Notes: a model not told the origin generated them from the sequence alone. Positions 1 through 13,001 are shown, counted from the first letter of the stretch. The stretch: DNA of 64,000 nucleotides from Xanthomonas boreopolis (GCA_014654535.1 BNBA01000001.1:231356-295355); one strand, 5' to 3'. Numbers and translations are program-made.

Positions 1-681
1 GACGTCGCGGCCGGCCTGGTCCTTCACGGCCGATTGCGTCCCGTGGTAGGCGATGTCGATGCCGGCGCAATGCAGCTCGCCGACGCTGTAGGTGATCGCG
101 TCGCCGACGTTCTGCTCCAGCACGGCACCGTGTTCGGCGAGATAGCCCCGCGGCAGCTCGGCCAGCACGCACTCGAGGGTCGCGGCGTCGCCCAGCAGCC
201 ATTGCCCGCGCCCGCCCACGCCGGTGGCGAGCTTGAAACGCACCAGTCCGCCCTCGCGCAGGCGCGCATGCGCCCGGCGCGCATCGGCCTCGGAGAACAC
301 CGCATACCCGGGCAGCGTCGCCCGGGCCAGGGCCTGCGCGGCGAGCGGGTTCCAGCCGCTCGGCCGGGCCGCATCCTCGCCGACCAGCGGATGGCTGATC
401 ACCTTGGTCGCCATGAAGGCATGCGGCACCACGCCGCCGAGCAGGTACCCGGCATCGGCGATGCCCAGCAGGGCCGCCTGCTCGGTGGTGAGCGTGTCGT
501 CCGGCACGTGGAAGGCGCCGGCCTGTCGTGTCGCACGTGCCGGTATGCCCGCGCACGGCAAGCGCATCAGGCGCGCAACTTCCCGCACGATCCAGTCGTG
601 CGTGGCGCGTTCGTGCCCGTCGGCGGGCACGTCGCGGACGGCATCGCCCACGACCTTGTCGAATGCGGACATCGCCGGCAT
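1..681 (-). CDS. DUF3182 family protein (partial, C-terminus outside window)
   Basis: Reading the minus strand from 681 gives 227 codons without a stop before the window edge, so the C-terminal part is missing. The stretch GGVVPHAFMATKVISHPLV, the following FSEADARRAHARL and RFKLATGVGGRGQW, and LEQNVGDAITYSVGEL are the pattern I associate with the DUF3182 family, cytosolic proteins with ATP-grasp-like features and no established function. An in-frame ATG at 672 is an alternative start; neither has a clear Shine-Dalgarno. It is divergent from the small gene at 1164. The family call is from memory of conserved blocks; no biochemical role is claimed. Confidence 0.75.
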   Translation of the reverse strand, partial: MPAMSAFDKVVGDAVRDVPADGHERATHDWIVREVARLMRLPCAGIPARATRQAGAFHVPDDTLTTEQAALLGIADAGYLLGGVVPHAFMATKVISHPLVGEDAARPSGWNPLAAQALARATLPGYAVFSEADARRAHARLREGGLVRFKLATGVGGRGQWLLGDAATLECVLAELPRGYLAEHGAVLEQNVGDAITYSVGELHCAGIDIAYHGTQSAVKDQAGRDV

Positions 682-1163
682 ACCGTGTCTGGAGGGGCAA
701 ACAAGGGGCAAGGAGGCAGGGGTACGCGAACCGGAACGCTTCAGGCGGCCACGCATGCGGTCGTACGGGCCGATGCCGTCAACGCGCATGCGCGGCAACC
801 GTCTTCGAAGGTGGCTTGCCCGGCGGAAGCCCTGGTGTCCCCGGCGATCTCGTCATCGGGTGCTACCTTCGGGATCCGGCCGTTAGCCACGCGTGCAATG
901 GTGCGATGTATCGCGTGAAAGCGCGGTCCTCTCGCCTTCCGTGCGCGAGGCGAGCGCCGCGTGTCGCCATCGGGTCGCGACCGGGCTTTGCTGATCCGTT
1001 CTTTACATCGGCAACGCTAGGCTCGCTGCAGGCGCTGGACCACCGCGCCTTGCACGCCCGAGTGGCACCACCTGCGAACGCGAGGATCGTACTGCCCATC
1101 ATGGCGTGCGGGGTTCCGCCGTCAGGACAGCGCCGCTCGTTTCGCAACGGACGTGGAGACGCC
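682..1163. other. Intergenic region, 480 bp, no gene seen
   Basis: This gap between divergent genes has open frames on both strands, but their translations are rich in Arg, Ala and Pro and lack recognisable domains, so I treat them as non-coding. It must hold the promoters for the DUF3182 gene (minus) and the 1164 gene (plus). I could not find a convincing -35/-10 pair. Confidence 0.5.
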
Positions 1164-1427
1164 ATGAAAACCCGATACGAAGTACTGCAGGAACTGGACC
1201 GCCTGGAACGGCTGGTGCCCCACATCATCAGCGACCAGGGCGAACGCGCCGAGGAGATCCTCGGTTTCCACATCGCGAACCTGATCGGCAGCGCGGCGCC
1301 TGCCGAACACCCCCTGATCCACGCGCGCACCGCGCCGATGGTCCTGCGTTGCCGGATGCCGCAGAAGCAGCCGGTCGCCACGTCCAGGACGCCGACGCCG
1401 GTGGTGGTGCAACCCCGGTGGACATGA
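1164..1427 (+). CDS. Small hypothetical protein
   Basis: An 87-residue protein starting MKTRYEVLQELDRLERLV. The start is supported by GGAGA about 7 nt upstream. The N-terminal half looks helical and charged; the C-terminal half (from about residue 55) is Arg/Pro/Thr-rich and probably disordered. No family is recognised. Its stop codon overlaps the start of the next gene (ATGA at 1424-1427), so the two are probably translationally coupled. The reading frame is different from the next gene, and the two halves do not look like one broken gene. Function unknown. Confidence 0.55.
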   Translation: MKTRYEVLQELDRLERLVPHIISDQGERAEEILGFHIANLIGSAAPAEHPLIHARTAPMVLRCRMPQKQPVATSRTPTPVVVQPRWT

Positions 1428-2029
1428 TGGCGGCGGCAAGCCGGCCGACGCCGCGGCGGTTCGGCGCGGTGCTGGCGATCGCCTGCGGCTGCGCATCGAC
1501 CGGCTGCGGCGCGGGCGGCGATGCCTCGCGCACCGCGCCTGCAGTGTCTCCGGCGCCCGTGCCGGCCCCGGCCGGCGGCACCGGGCTGGCCCCGGTCGCC
1601 CGGGGCGATGCGGCCGTGCTCGGCGTGCTGGCCGCCATGGACGAGAACGAGATCGCGCTGGCCCGGCACGGCCTTGCCCGCCGGCTGGACGGCGCCACCG
1701 GCGACTTCGCCCGGCAGATGCTGCTCGCCCACCAGCACGATCTGGAGAAAGCCCGCGCGATGGGAGCCGCCGACAGCGATGCCGCGGCGGCGATGCGGGC
1801 GCGCGGCAGCGCCACGTTGGCCGCGCTGGATGCCCAGACCGAAGAGAACCCCTACCGCAACGCCTTCATGGCGGCGATGGCGTCCGAGCACGCCGCCGCG
1901 CTGAAGACGCTGGACGCGGAACTCATTCCCGGCGCGCGTTCCGAAGCCGTGCGCAGGCACCTGCTCGGCGTCCGCCGCGCCGTCGCCGAACACTACGAGC
2001 GCGCCCAGGCGGTCAGCGCATCGCGCTGA
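1424..2029 (+). CDS. DUF4142-like putative lipoprotein
   Basis: A 201-residue protein. The N-terminus has a short hydrophobic stretch (AVLAIACGCASTGCGAGG) that resembles a lipoprotein signal with Cys near residue 28, followed by an Ala/Pro-rich linker. Residues 60-195 are mostly helical with DAAVLGVLAAMDENEIALAR and FARQMLLAHQHDLEKA, the arrangement of the DUF4142 (ferritin-like four-helix) family: acidic and histidine residues spaced along amphipathic helices. DUF4142 proteins are periplasmic or membrane-attached with no agreed function. The ATG at 1424 overlaps the upstream stop. The signal peptide is weak because the -3 position of the lipobox is Ser. Confidence 0.7.
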   Translation: MMAAASRPTPRRFGAVLAIACGCASTGCGAGGDASRTAPAVSPAPVPAPAGGTGLAPVARGDAAVLGVLAAMDENEIALARHGLARRLDGATGDFARQMLLAHQHDLEKARAMGAADSDAAAAMRARGSATLAALDAQTEENPYRNAFMAAMASEHAAALKTLDAELIPGARSEAVRRHLLGVRRAVAEHYERAQAVSASR

Positions 2030-2098
2030 CCGGCGCGGACCCGATGCCACGCTCCGCCGCCCCCGGACTGGCTCCGGGGGCGGCAGGGGCGCCGGTCC

Positions 2099-6244
<4,146 letters not shown>

Positions 6245-6248
<4 letters not shown>

Positions 6249-7525
6249 GGGCGATGCTCCTGGACGTTGGAGCGCTGGCCGGCCACCAGCGGTTGGCCGG
6301 TCAGGCGCTGGATCTCGATGAGGGCCCTCTGGGCCGCGACCGCGGCGGCGAGCTGGCGACGATTGGCGTCCACGCGCTGCTGCTGCAGCTGCGCCCACTC
6401 CAGGTAGCCGATCGCGCCGGCGCGCCAGGCGCGCTCGGCGGCCTGTTCGGCACGGGCCAGGCGCGGGATCACCTCGTCGCCCAGGCGCCGGACTTCCAGT
6501 TGCGCGGTGCCGTACTCGCCATGGGCGGCGGACAGCGTGGAGTACAGGCGCAGCGACAGCGATTCGCGCTCGACCGAGCTCAACGCCAACCCGGCCTCGG
6601 CCGCGCGGATCGCGGGTGCGGCCCGCGTCGCGCTGCCCAGCGGTACGCTGAGCCCGGCGAGCAGCGCGACATCGCCGCCGCCGCGCAGGTAACGCGCGCC
6701 CGCCTGCCATTGCAGATCGGCCACGGCTTCGGTGCGCGCAAGCCGCACCGAAGCCTCGCGGATCCGCGTTTCTCCGGCCAATCGGGCCAGTTCCGGCGTG
6801 GCGTCGAGCAGGCCGCGCAACACGTCGAAGTCCTGCAATGCCGGCAATGCCATGGGATCGCCGGCGACCCGCGCGAACCCGGGATCGCGTGCGTTCCACA
6901 ACGCCGCGAGGTTCTGCCTGGCCGCCTGCGCGGCCTGCAGCGCACGGTCGCGGTCCAGCTCGGCCTCGGCCAAGGCGGCCTGCGCGGTGAGCAAGGTCGA
7001 TTCCGGCGATGCGCCCGCGACCAACCGCTGCCTGGCGGCTTCGACCGCGCGCCTGCGCTGGGCGATGTCGACGTCGGCGATCTCGCGCTGCCGCTCCGCG
7101 GCGCTGACCGCCAGGTAGCGGCGGGCGGTCTCGGCCAGCAGGTCGAGCCGGGCGATCTCGCGCTGCGGCGCCAAGGCGTCGATGTTGGCCTGGGCCAGGG
7201 CCCGGCGCGCATCGAGCTTGCCGCCGCGCTCCAGCACGCCGGCCAACGTTACCGTGGCTTCGGCCTGGTCGAAGCCGCGGTAGCCGCCGCTGCCGAGCGC
7301 GTTCTCGATCGTCGCGCCCAGCGCCAGCGGCGGACGTTGCCCGGCGATGGCGAGATTGGCGTCCAGGACGGCGCGCTGGCCGTCGACGAGACGCAGGTCA
7401 GGATGGACCTGGGCGACGCGCGCGATCGCATCGTCCAGGGTGAGGATCTGTACAGGCGCTGGCACCTGCGCGCGAACGGCAGGCGCCAGCGCGAAGGCGG
7501 CCAAGGCCGCCAGTCGCAATCGCAT
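6245..7525 (-). CDS. czcC: TolC-family outer membrane channel of metal efflux system
   Basis: A 426-residue outer membrane factor. MRLRLAALAAFALAPAVRAQ is a Sec signal peptide with likely cleavage after AVRA. The mature part begins ILTLDDAIARVAQVHPDL, the usual start of an OEP domain, and the rest is long Ala/Arg/Glu/Leu-rich coiled-coil helices in two internal repeats (about residues 25-210 and 230-420), as in CzcC and TolC. It forms the trans-periplasmic tunnel for the pump encoded downstream and overlaps the adaptor gene by 4 nt. No sensor or regulator gene (czcRS-like) is present in the window, so regulation is not apparent. Confidence 0.9.
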
Positions 7526-7580
7526 GGGGAATTCTCCGGAAGAGGACGGGACGGAAGGCCGGCCATGGCCGGCGCAGGCG

Positions 7581-7958
7581 TCAAGCCGCTATCGGAGGAC
7601 GGAACGTCGAGGCGATCCGCACGGAAGGATGCGGCGGATGCGAGGTGCGCGGCGGCACGGCGCGCGGGGGCAGCGCCGCGGGCAGCACGAACGAACTCGG
7701 CAATGCGGTCAGGTGGCCGCAGCAGTGCGCGCCGTGCATCAGCGCATGCAGCAGGTCGCCGGCACGATCGTCGCCGGACGCGGGATCGCCGGCCAGCGCA
7801 TGCGCCCCGGCGTCGTGAAGATGCGCGCTGCTGCCCCGGCTGGCCTCGTGCAGGTCGCCGATCGCGGCCAGCACCGGATTGGCCAGCACCGCCAGCACCA
7901 ACAAGGCCAGCGCCGGCAGGCGCAGCAGTCGGCCGAATTGTGCGAGGGGCCCTGGCAT
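7581..7958 (-). CDS. Small His/Cys-containing exported protein (CzcI/CopL-like)
   Basis: A 125-residue protein upstream of the efflux operon. Residues 10-33 (LLRLPALALLVLAVLANPVLAAI) are a signal peptide or membrane anchor. The remainder is short and metal-ligand rich: GDLHEASRGSSAHLHDAGAH, then LLHALMHGAHCCGHL, then a Pro-rich tail. Small exported proteins with His/Cys clusters often head metal-efflux operons (CzcI in Cupriavidus, CopL/DUF2946 in Xanthomonas), where they are thought to influence expression. The position, 55 nt upstream of the TolC-type gene on the same strand, fits. ATG 7958 is chosen because it puts the hydrophobic segment near the N-terminus. The family assignment is tentative. 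Confidence 0.6.
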   Translation of the reverse strand: MPGPLAQFGRLLRLPALALLVLAVLANPVLAAIGDLHEASRGSSAHLHDAGAHALAGDPASGDDRAGDLLHALMHGAHCCGHLTALPSSFVLPAALPPRAVPPRTSHPPHPSVRIASTFRPPIAA

Positions 7959-8013
7959 GCGGGCGATACTAAACAGCGTGGCTGGCGTTAGACAATTTCG
8001 CTGGCCTCGCCTT

Positions 8014-9357
8014 TCATGGCGTGCGCCCGGGCGCGCTTTCCCGTTCCGCCGGCAGGCTGCCCAGCAACTGTTCGGCAAGGCCGCGATAGATGGGCACCCG
8101 GCAGACCAGGCCGGATACCCACCGCGCCACCAGCACCGTCGCCAGGATCGGCAGCAGCATGTTGCTGCTGTCGGTCAACTCCAGCGAAATCACCGCCGAC
8201 GTCAGGGGCGCCTGGGTTACGCCGGTGAGATAGGCGCACATGCCGAGCAACACGAACACCCGCGCATCGACGCCCGGCATCAGCGCCGCCAGGTTGTGCC
8301 CCACGCCGGCCCCTACCGCCAGCGCCGGCGAGAACAGTCCTCCCGGAATGCCGGCGACGTACGAGGCCAGGTTCGCCAGCAGCTTCATCACCCCGAACTC
8401 GTGGCCGACCACCGCATGGCCTTGCACCAGGCTGCGCGCCTGCTCGTAGCCGGTGCCGAAGGCGCCATTGCCGAACGCCGCCGCAAGCGCCACCAGGACC
8501 AGTCCGCACAGCGCCGCCAGCAGCACCGGATGCTCGCGCCGCAAGCGGCCCAGACAACGCGGCTTGCCCGCCACGCTCGCCAGCACCAGGCGCGCGAACA
8601 ATCCGCCCAGCAATCCCGCCGCCACGCCGCACAGCAGGATCGCCACCCACGCCTGGCCGAGCGGAAGCAGCGCCGGGACCTTGCCGAAGTACGTGTAATT
8701 GCCCAGCAATCCCATCGACACCACGCCGCCGACGATCACCGCGGTCAGCAGCGTGCCCGAGAAACGGTGCTCGAAGCGCCCGCTCAGCTCCTCGATCGCG
8801 AACACGATGCCCGCCAACGGCGTATTGAACGCCGCGGCAATGCCCGCTGCGCCGCCGGCCAGCAGGAAATGCGACAGCTCGCGCGCGTCCCGGAAACCGA
8901 ACGTGCGCCCGAACAGGTACATCAGGCTGGCGCCGACATGCACCGTCGGTCCTTCGCGCCCGACCGACGCGCCGCCGAGCAGCGACAACGTGGTCAACGC
9001 CAGCTTGCCCGCCGATACGCCGAGCGAAAGATTGGCCTGCCGGAACCCGGGATCCGGCCTTTCCAGCGCCGCGATGACCTGCGGGATGCCGCTGCCGCGC
9101 GTGGGCTTCAGCGCCCCGGAGGTCAGCCAGGCGAGCAAGGCGAAGATCCCGGGCGTGAGCAGCAAGGCCCACCACAAGGAATGGGCGATGACGCGCTGGA
9201 ACAGATGGAAAGCCGCATCGCTGGCCTTCGCGAACAGGATCGCCACCAGGGCCACCGCGACCGCGCCTCCCCACAGGGCGACGCGGCGTCTCCAGGCGTC
9301 ACTGTCGAGCAGTCGGCGCAAGCCGTGCCGGAGCGGATCGAACGCATTCATGGGCAC
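8014..9357 (-). CDS. clcA: ClC-family chloride channel / H+-Cl- antiporter
   Basis: A 447-residue integral membrane protein with the three ClC selectivity motifs: GSGIPQ (residues 88-92), GREGPTVHVG (133-142, containing the gating Glu) and GGLFSPALAVG. The phrase NTPLAGIVFAIEEL retains the paired glutamates that in E. coli ClcA include the internal proton-transfer Glu203, so an exchanger is more likely than a pure channel. There is no C-terminal CBS domain. The gene ends 55 nt upstream of the small metal-related protein and starts 24 nt after moaE on the same strand. ATG 9351 is an alternative start six bases in. Confidence 0.9.
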   Translation of the reverse strand: MPMNAFDPLRHGLRRLLDSDAWRRRVALWGGAVAVALVAILFAKASDAAFHLFQRVIAHSLWWALLLTPGIFALLAWLTSGALKPTRGSGIPQVIAALERPDPGFRQANLSLGVSAGKLALTTLSLLGGASVGREGPTVHVGASLMYLFGRTFGFRDARELSHFLLAGGAAGIAAAFNTPLAGIVFAIEELSGRFEHRFSGTLLTAVIVGGVVSMGLLGNYTYFGKVPALLPLGQAWVAILLCGVAAGLLGGLFARLVLASVAGKPRCLGRLRREHPVLLAALCGLVLVALAAAFGNGAFGTGYEQARSLVQGHAVVGHEFGVMKLLANLASYVAGIPGGLFSPALAVGAGVGHNLAALMPGVDARVFVLLGMCAYLTGVTQAPLTSAVISLELTDSSNMLLPILATVLVARWVSGLVCRVPIYRGLAEQLLGSLPAERESAPGRTP

Positions 9358-9381
9358 ATTGTCTCATGCCCGTCCTTGCCA

Positions 9382-9903
9382 TCACCCGTGGTCGTGCTTC
9401 GGCGCGTGCCCCGTGCCGGGTCCAGCCCGGCCGGAATCGCAGAGCGAACAGCCTTCGCTCCAGGCGCTGTCGCCGTCCACGTAGTGCTCCTTCTTCCAGA
9501 TCGGGCTGGTGTGCTTGACCGCTTCGATCACCTGCCGGCACGCGCGGAACGCCTCGTCGCGATGCGGAGTGCCCGCGGCCACCACCACCGCCAGGTCGCC
9601 GATCGCGAGGCGCCCCTTGGCGTGCGCCACGTACAGCTTGATCTTCGGGCCGAACGCCACCGCGGCCTCGTCCATGATCCGGCGGAAACCGTTGAGCGCG
9701 AGCGCATCGAACATGTCGTAGGTGATCCCGACCACGCTGCGGCCCTGGTTGAAGTCGCGCACGCGGCCGATGAACACGTCCACGCCGCCGAACGCCGGAT
9801 CGGAGACGAAGTCGATGGCCTCGGCCGGATCCAACGCCGTCCCGGCGCGATCGGCGATCAACGCCCATTGCCGCTCGTCGCGCATCGAGGTGGAAGATTC
9901 CAT
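9382..9903 (-). CDS. moaE: Molybdopterin synthase catalytic subunit MoaE
   Basis: The large subunit of molybdopterin synthase, which inserts two sulfurs into precursor Z to form molybdopterin. The 173-residue product has VDVFIGRVRDFNQGRSVVGI near residue 43 (the usual G-x-VR...G-x-x-V block), HAKGRLAIGDLAVVVAAGTPHR, and the active-site end TSPIWKKEHYVDGD containing the conserved lysines. The C-terminus carries an extra Cys pair (CSLC) and ends in a His-rich tail, which is longer than E. coli MoaE. It follows moaD with 2 nt between stop and start and is the last of moeA-moaD-moaE. Confidence 0.95.
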   Translation of the reverse strand: MESSTSMRDERQWALIADRAGTALDPAEAIDFVSDPAFGGVDVFIGRVRDFNQGRSVVGITYDMFDALALNGFRRIMDEAAVAFGPKIKLYVAHAKGRLAIGDLAVVVAAGTPHRDEAFRACRQVIEAVKHTSPIWKKEHYVDGDSAWSEGCSLCDSGRAGPGTGHAPKHDHG

Positions 9904-9905
9904 GC

Positions 9906-10166
9906 TCAACCTCCGCTGACCGGCGGCAGGATCGCCAGTTGCCCGTCGCCCGGCACCGGATCCTCGTCGCGCAACACGCGCCGGCTGTCGGCGAATGCCG
10001 ATACCCGCAACAGGCCTTCCTTGAAGCCGGGACTGGTCGCCAGCAGTCGCTCGCGCAGGCCCGCCCTCACCTCCGCGATCCGCGCGCCGTCGGCGACTTC
10101 CAGTTCGAGCTGGGGCGGATCGGCGTACTCGGAGAGCGCGCCGAACAAACGTACCGAAACCTTCAT
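9906..10166 (-). CDS. moaD: Molybdopterin synthase sulfur carrier subunit MoaD
   Basis: An 86-residue ubiquitin-fold sulfur carrier ending in the obligatory Gly-Gly (PPVSGG). The terminal Gly is adenylated by MoeB and converted to a thiocarboxylate, then used by MoaE. MKVSVRLFGALSEYADPPQL is the normal MoaD beginning and LAILPPVSGG the normal end. Its ATG lies inside the end of moeA (ATGA overlap), indicating coupled translation, and it is followed at once by moaE. Both moaA and moaC are absent from the window and must be elsewhere. Confidence 0.95.
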   Translation of the reverse strand: MKVSVRLFGALSEYADPPQLELEVADGARIAEVRAGLRERLLATSPGFKEGLLRVSAFADSRRVLRDEDPVPGDGQLAILPPVSGG

Positions 10167-11419
10167 GAAGCCATCTCCGGGAAAAGTTGGACCGGCTGCC
10201 GATGCCCGAGCCCATAGACCTCCACCGCCTCGCCGCGCGCCGCGCCCGCCTGCCCTTCCGGCACGACCGCCCAGGCATTGGCCTGCAGCATCGGCATCAG
10301 CCGGAAAGACTCCTGCTTCGGCAGCACCTCGACCTCGAGCCGGCCGGCCGCGTCGGGCCCCACCCAGGCGCGGGCGAAGAAGCGCAGCGCCGGCGCCTTG
10401 GCGAAATCCGCCTTCAGCGCGATGCGCAGCGGGCTTTCCGCCGGCTGCCCGGACATCGCCCGCAGCGCCGGCTCGACGAAGAAGCGCAGCCCCACCGCCG
10501 TCGATACCGGATTGCCCGGCAACCCGAAGTACAACGGCCCCTCGCGCAACGCGGCGAACAGCACCGGCTTGCCGGGGCGCACCGCGACCTTGTGGAACAC
10601 GATCCGCGCCCCGCGCTCGCGCAATGCGTCCGGGACGAAGTCGTAGCGCCCTTCGGACACCGCGCCGGTACTCAGGATCACGTCCGCGCCGAGCGACAGC
10701 GCCTGCTCCAGGGCCTGCCGGAACGGCGCCACCTCGTCGCCGACCACGCCATGCCAGACCACCTCGGCGCCCGCGGCCTGCAACTGCCCCAGCAGGAACG
10801 GCCGGTTGCTGTCGCGGATCTGCCCCGATTGCAGCGGTTGCGCCGGATCGACGACCAGCTCGCGGCCGGTCGCGATCACCGCCACGCGCGGCCTGCGCCG
10901 CACCTGCACCCGCGCCACGCCAAGCGAGGCCAGCAGCATGACTTCCTGCGTGCGCAGGACCGTCCCGGCCGCGATCACCTCGCTTCCTTCCGCGACGTCC
11001 TCGCCACGCCGGCGCAGGAAATCGCCCGGCTCGACCGCCTGCCGAAGCCGGATCGACGCAGGACGCCCCGCATCGCGCGCCAGCACCTCGACCTGCTCCA
11101 CCGGCACGATCGCGTCCAGGCCCTCCGGGACGCGCGCGCCGGTCATGATTTCCCACGCACCGCCGTCGGCCCGGCGATGCTCGTCGCCCGCGGCCTGCCA
11201 TCCGCGCACCGCCAGTTCGCTGCCTTCCGGCAACGTCTTCCCGCCGGTCGCCAGCGCGAAGCCGTCCATCGAAGAATTGTCGAAAGCCGGCAGCGCCACC
11301 TCGCTGACCACGGCGGTCGCCAGCACCCGGCCGTGCGCCCGTGCGCTCTCCACCCACTCCGCTTCCAGCGGCGATACCGCCTGTTGCAGAAGCGAGAGGG
11401 CCTGTGGGTAGTCGATCAT
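10163..11419 (-). CDS. moeA: Molybdopterin molybdenumtransferase MoeA
   Basis: A 418-residue enzyme that inserts molybdate into adenylated molybdopterin. Recognisable parts are LPAFDNSSMDGFAL (residues 44-57), GAWEIMTGARVPEGLDAIVP, RRRGEDV, and the MogA-like domain with IATGRELV, IRDSNRPFLLGQL and STGAVSEGRYDF, where most homologs have TGGVSxGxxD. The PGNPVS loop follows, then a C-terminal beta domain. Length is normal (about 410). It is the first gene of the moeA-moaD-moaE operon and is divergent from moeB, with 219 bp between them that should hold both promoters. Confidence 0.95.
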   Translation of the reverse strand: MIDYPQALSLLQQAVSPLEAEWVESARAHGRVLATAVVSEVALPAFDNSSMDGFALATGGKTLPEGSELAVRGWQAAGDEHRRADGGAWEIMTGARVPEGLDAIVPVEQVEVLARDAGRPASIRLRQAVEPGDFLRRRGEDVAEGSEVIAAGTVLRTQEVMLLASLGVARVQVRRRPRVAVIATGRELVVDPAQPLQSGQIRDSNRPFLLGQLQAAGAEVVWHGVVGDEVAPFRQALEQALSLGADVILSTGAVSEGRYDFVPDALRERGARIVFHKVAVRPGKPVLFAALREGPLYFGLPGNPVSTAVGLRFFVEPALRAMSGQPAESPLRIALKADFAKAPALRFFARAWVGPDAAGRLEVEVLPKQESFRLMPMLQANAWAVVPEGQAGAARGEAVEVYGLGHRQPVQLFPEMAS

Positions 11420-11638
11420 CCGGGTTTCCTGCAGTGGGCCTGGCGGTTCCGCCAGGAGACGGAACCGTACCGATCGGCCGCGCGCCGACCATGCTCCGAC
11501 GATGATAGGTGGCCGGACAAGCCCCGGCCAGCGGACCGCTGCATCCGCGTCCCACGGGGACGGTGCTTCATCCGGTGCGAGTCGCCAATCGCGCTCCGAT
11601 CCACGATGATGACCAGCCTCCCACACCGGAGTGCCATC

Positions 11639-12796
11639 ATGACCATCCGCCCGCAGGACGCCGCCACGCGCGATGCCCTCGATCGGATCGACGCGGGCAC
11701 CATCGAGGAACTGCCCCCGGCCGCAGCCCGCGAGCGGCAGCGCCAGGGCAGCCTGCTGATCGACATCCGCGACGAGCACGAGCGCCTGCACGGACAGGCC
11801 GAAGGCGCGATCGCCATCGCGAACCCCGTCCTGCGCGCGGAGCCGAGGCGCCACCTTCCGGATCGCGATGCCGGGATCGTCCTGATCTGCCAGACCGGCA
11901 AGCGCTCCCGGGACACCGCCCGGCTGCTCGCGGCGCAAGGCTATTCGCGCCTGGCCTCCGTCGCGGGAGGCACCGATGCATGGATGCGCGACGGCCTGCC
12001 GCTTGCGATCCCGGCGTCGAGCGCAACCCAGCGCGAGTCGGCCGAGCGTTACTCGCGCCAGATGCGCCTGCCCCAGATCGGCGCCGCCGGGCAGCAGCGG
12101 CTGTCCCGGGCGCGCGTCCTGCTCGTGGGCGCCGGCGGCCTGGGCTCCCCGGCCGCGCTGTACCTGGCCGCGGCCGGCGTGGGCCACCTGCGGATCGTCG
12201 ACGACGACGTGGTCGAACGCAGCAACCTGCACCGGCAGGTCCTGCACACCGACGCCGGCGTCGGCGTGCCGAAGGTGATATCCGCCGCCGAACGCATCCA
12301 AGCCCTGAACCCGCAGGTGCAAGTCGAAGGATTGCGCGAAAGGCTCGCCCCGGCGAACGTCGAGCGACTCCTGCAGGACGTGGACGTGGTGGTGGACGGA
12401 TCGGACAACTTCGCCACCCGCTACCTGCTCAACGACGCCTGCGCGAAGCTCGGCAAGCCGCTGGTCTACGCGGCGATCCAGCAGTTCGAGGGCCAGGTCA
12501 GCGTATTCGACGCCGGCCGCCAACGCGGCCGCGCGCCTTGCTACCGCTGCATGTTCCCCGACCCGCCTCCGCCCGATCTGGTACCCGACTGCGGCAACGC
12601 CGGCGTGCTGGGCGTACTGCCGGGCGTGATCGGCATGCTGCAGGCCACCGAAGCGATCAAGCTGCTGCTGGACATCGGCCAACCGCTGGTCGGACGGCTG
12701 TTGAGCTTCGATGCGCTGTCGATGACGTTCCGCGAACTGGCGCTCTCGCCCGACCCGCATTGCCGGATCTGCGCGCCCGGGAAACCGGGCGATTGA
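11639..12796 (+). CDS. moeB: MoeB/ThiF-type adenylyltransferase with N-terminal rhodanese domain
   Basis: A 385-residue fusion that activates the MoaD C-terminus by adenylation and may deliver sulfur itself. Residues 13-115 are a rhodanese domain with active-site loop CQTGKRS (Cys84). Residues 130-385 are the E1-like domain: GAGGLGS nucleotide loop (164-170), DDDVVERSNLHRQ, Asp256 in GSDNFATR, and a zinc site of CYRC (301/304) and CRIC (375/378). In eukaryotic Uba4/MOCS3 the rhodanese is C-terminal; the N-terminal order is what I know from xanthomonads. The start at 11639 is set by GGAG 7 nt upstream. It is divergent from moeA. Confidence 0.92.
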   Translation: MTIRPQDAATRDALDRIDAGTIEELPPAAARERQRQGSLLIDIRDEHERLHGQAEGAIAIANPVLRAEPRRHLPDRDAGIVLICQTGKRSRDTARLLAAQGYSRLASVAGGTDAWMRDGLPLAIPASSATQRESAERYSRQMRLPQIGAAGQQRLSRARVLLVGAGGLGSPAALYLAAAGVGHLRIVDDDVVERSNLHRQVLHTDAGVGVPKVISAAERIQALNPQVQVEGLRERLAPANVERLLQDVDVVVDGSDNFATRYLLNDACAKLGKPLVYAAIQQFEGQVSVFDAGRQRGRAPCYRCMFPDPPPPDLVPDCGNAGVLGVLPGVIGMLQATEAIKLLLDIGQPLVGRLLSFDALSMTFRELALSPDPHCRICAPGKPGD

Positions 12797-12844
12797 ACCC
12801 GCGTTCAGCTGGAAAATCCGCGCAAGCCCCGCCATGGCGGGCAG

Positions 12845-12980
12845 ATGCGAAATCGGAATGGACGACATGCGAAATCCGACTTTGCGCTCCCGCACCGCGG
12901 CACCCAGAATGCAGGCCGTCACCTCCTCCCTCCCAAGGTGACACCCAAAGCCCCTGATCCCTCCCTCAGGGGCTTTTTTT
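12845..12980 (+). ncRNA. Candidate small RNA with two C-rich loops and intrinsic terminator
   Basis: Non-coding interval between moeB and the M14 peptidase gene. It contains a hairpin with stem GTCACCT (12918-12924) / AGGTGAC (12936-12942) and loop CCTCCCTCCCA. A terminator hairpin follows, 12948-12957 with 12966-12975, loop TCCCTCCC and a T run. An upstream partial dyad pairs 12847-12857 with 12875-12887. Both main loops show the octamer UCCCUCCC, complementary to G-rich Shine-Dalgarno-like sequence. The architecture resembles Xanthomonas sX13, an sRNA with C-rich loops; identity with sX13 is inference. The 5' end and promoter are not determined. Confidence 0.5.
12948..12980 (+). terminator. 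Rho-independent terminator
   Basis: Ten-base-pair stem AAGCCCCTGA / TCAGGGGCTT with an 8-nt loop, directly followed by a run of T to 12980. It points along the plus strand and would end the candidate small RNA, or moeB read-through. Confidence 0.85.
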
Positions 12981-13001
12981 ATGCCCGCCGGTCCGGCTCG
13001 G

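Noticed and set aside
1164..2029. A single frameshifted gene
   Set aside because: The two frames meet at a classic ATGA overlap, the first has its own Shine-Dalgarno and the second its own signal-like N-terminus, so two genes are more likely.
863..2050. Minus-strand open frame over the DUF4142 gene
   Set aside because: Arg/Gly/Ala-rich, no motif, and the plus-strand lipoprotein is convincing.
11420..11638. Molybdenum-cofactor riboswitch between moeA and moeB
   Set aside because: I could not find the expected conserved hairpin core; the interval is short and no leader structure stands out.
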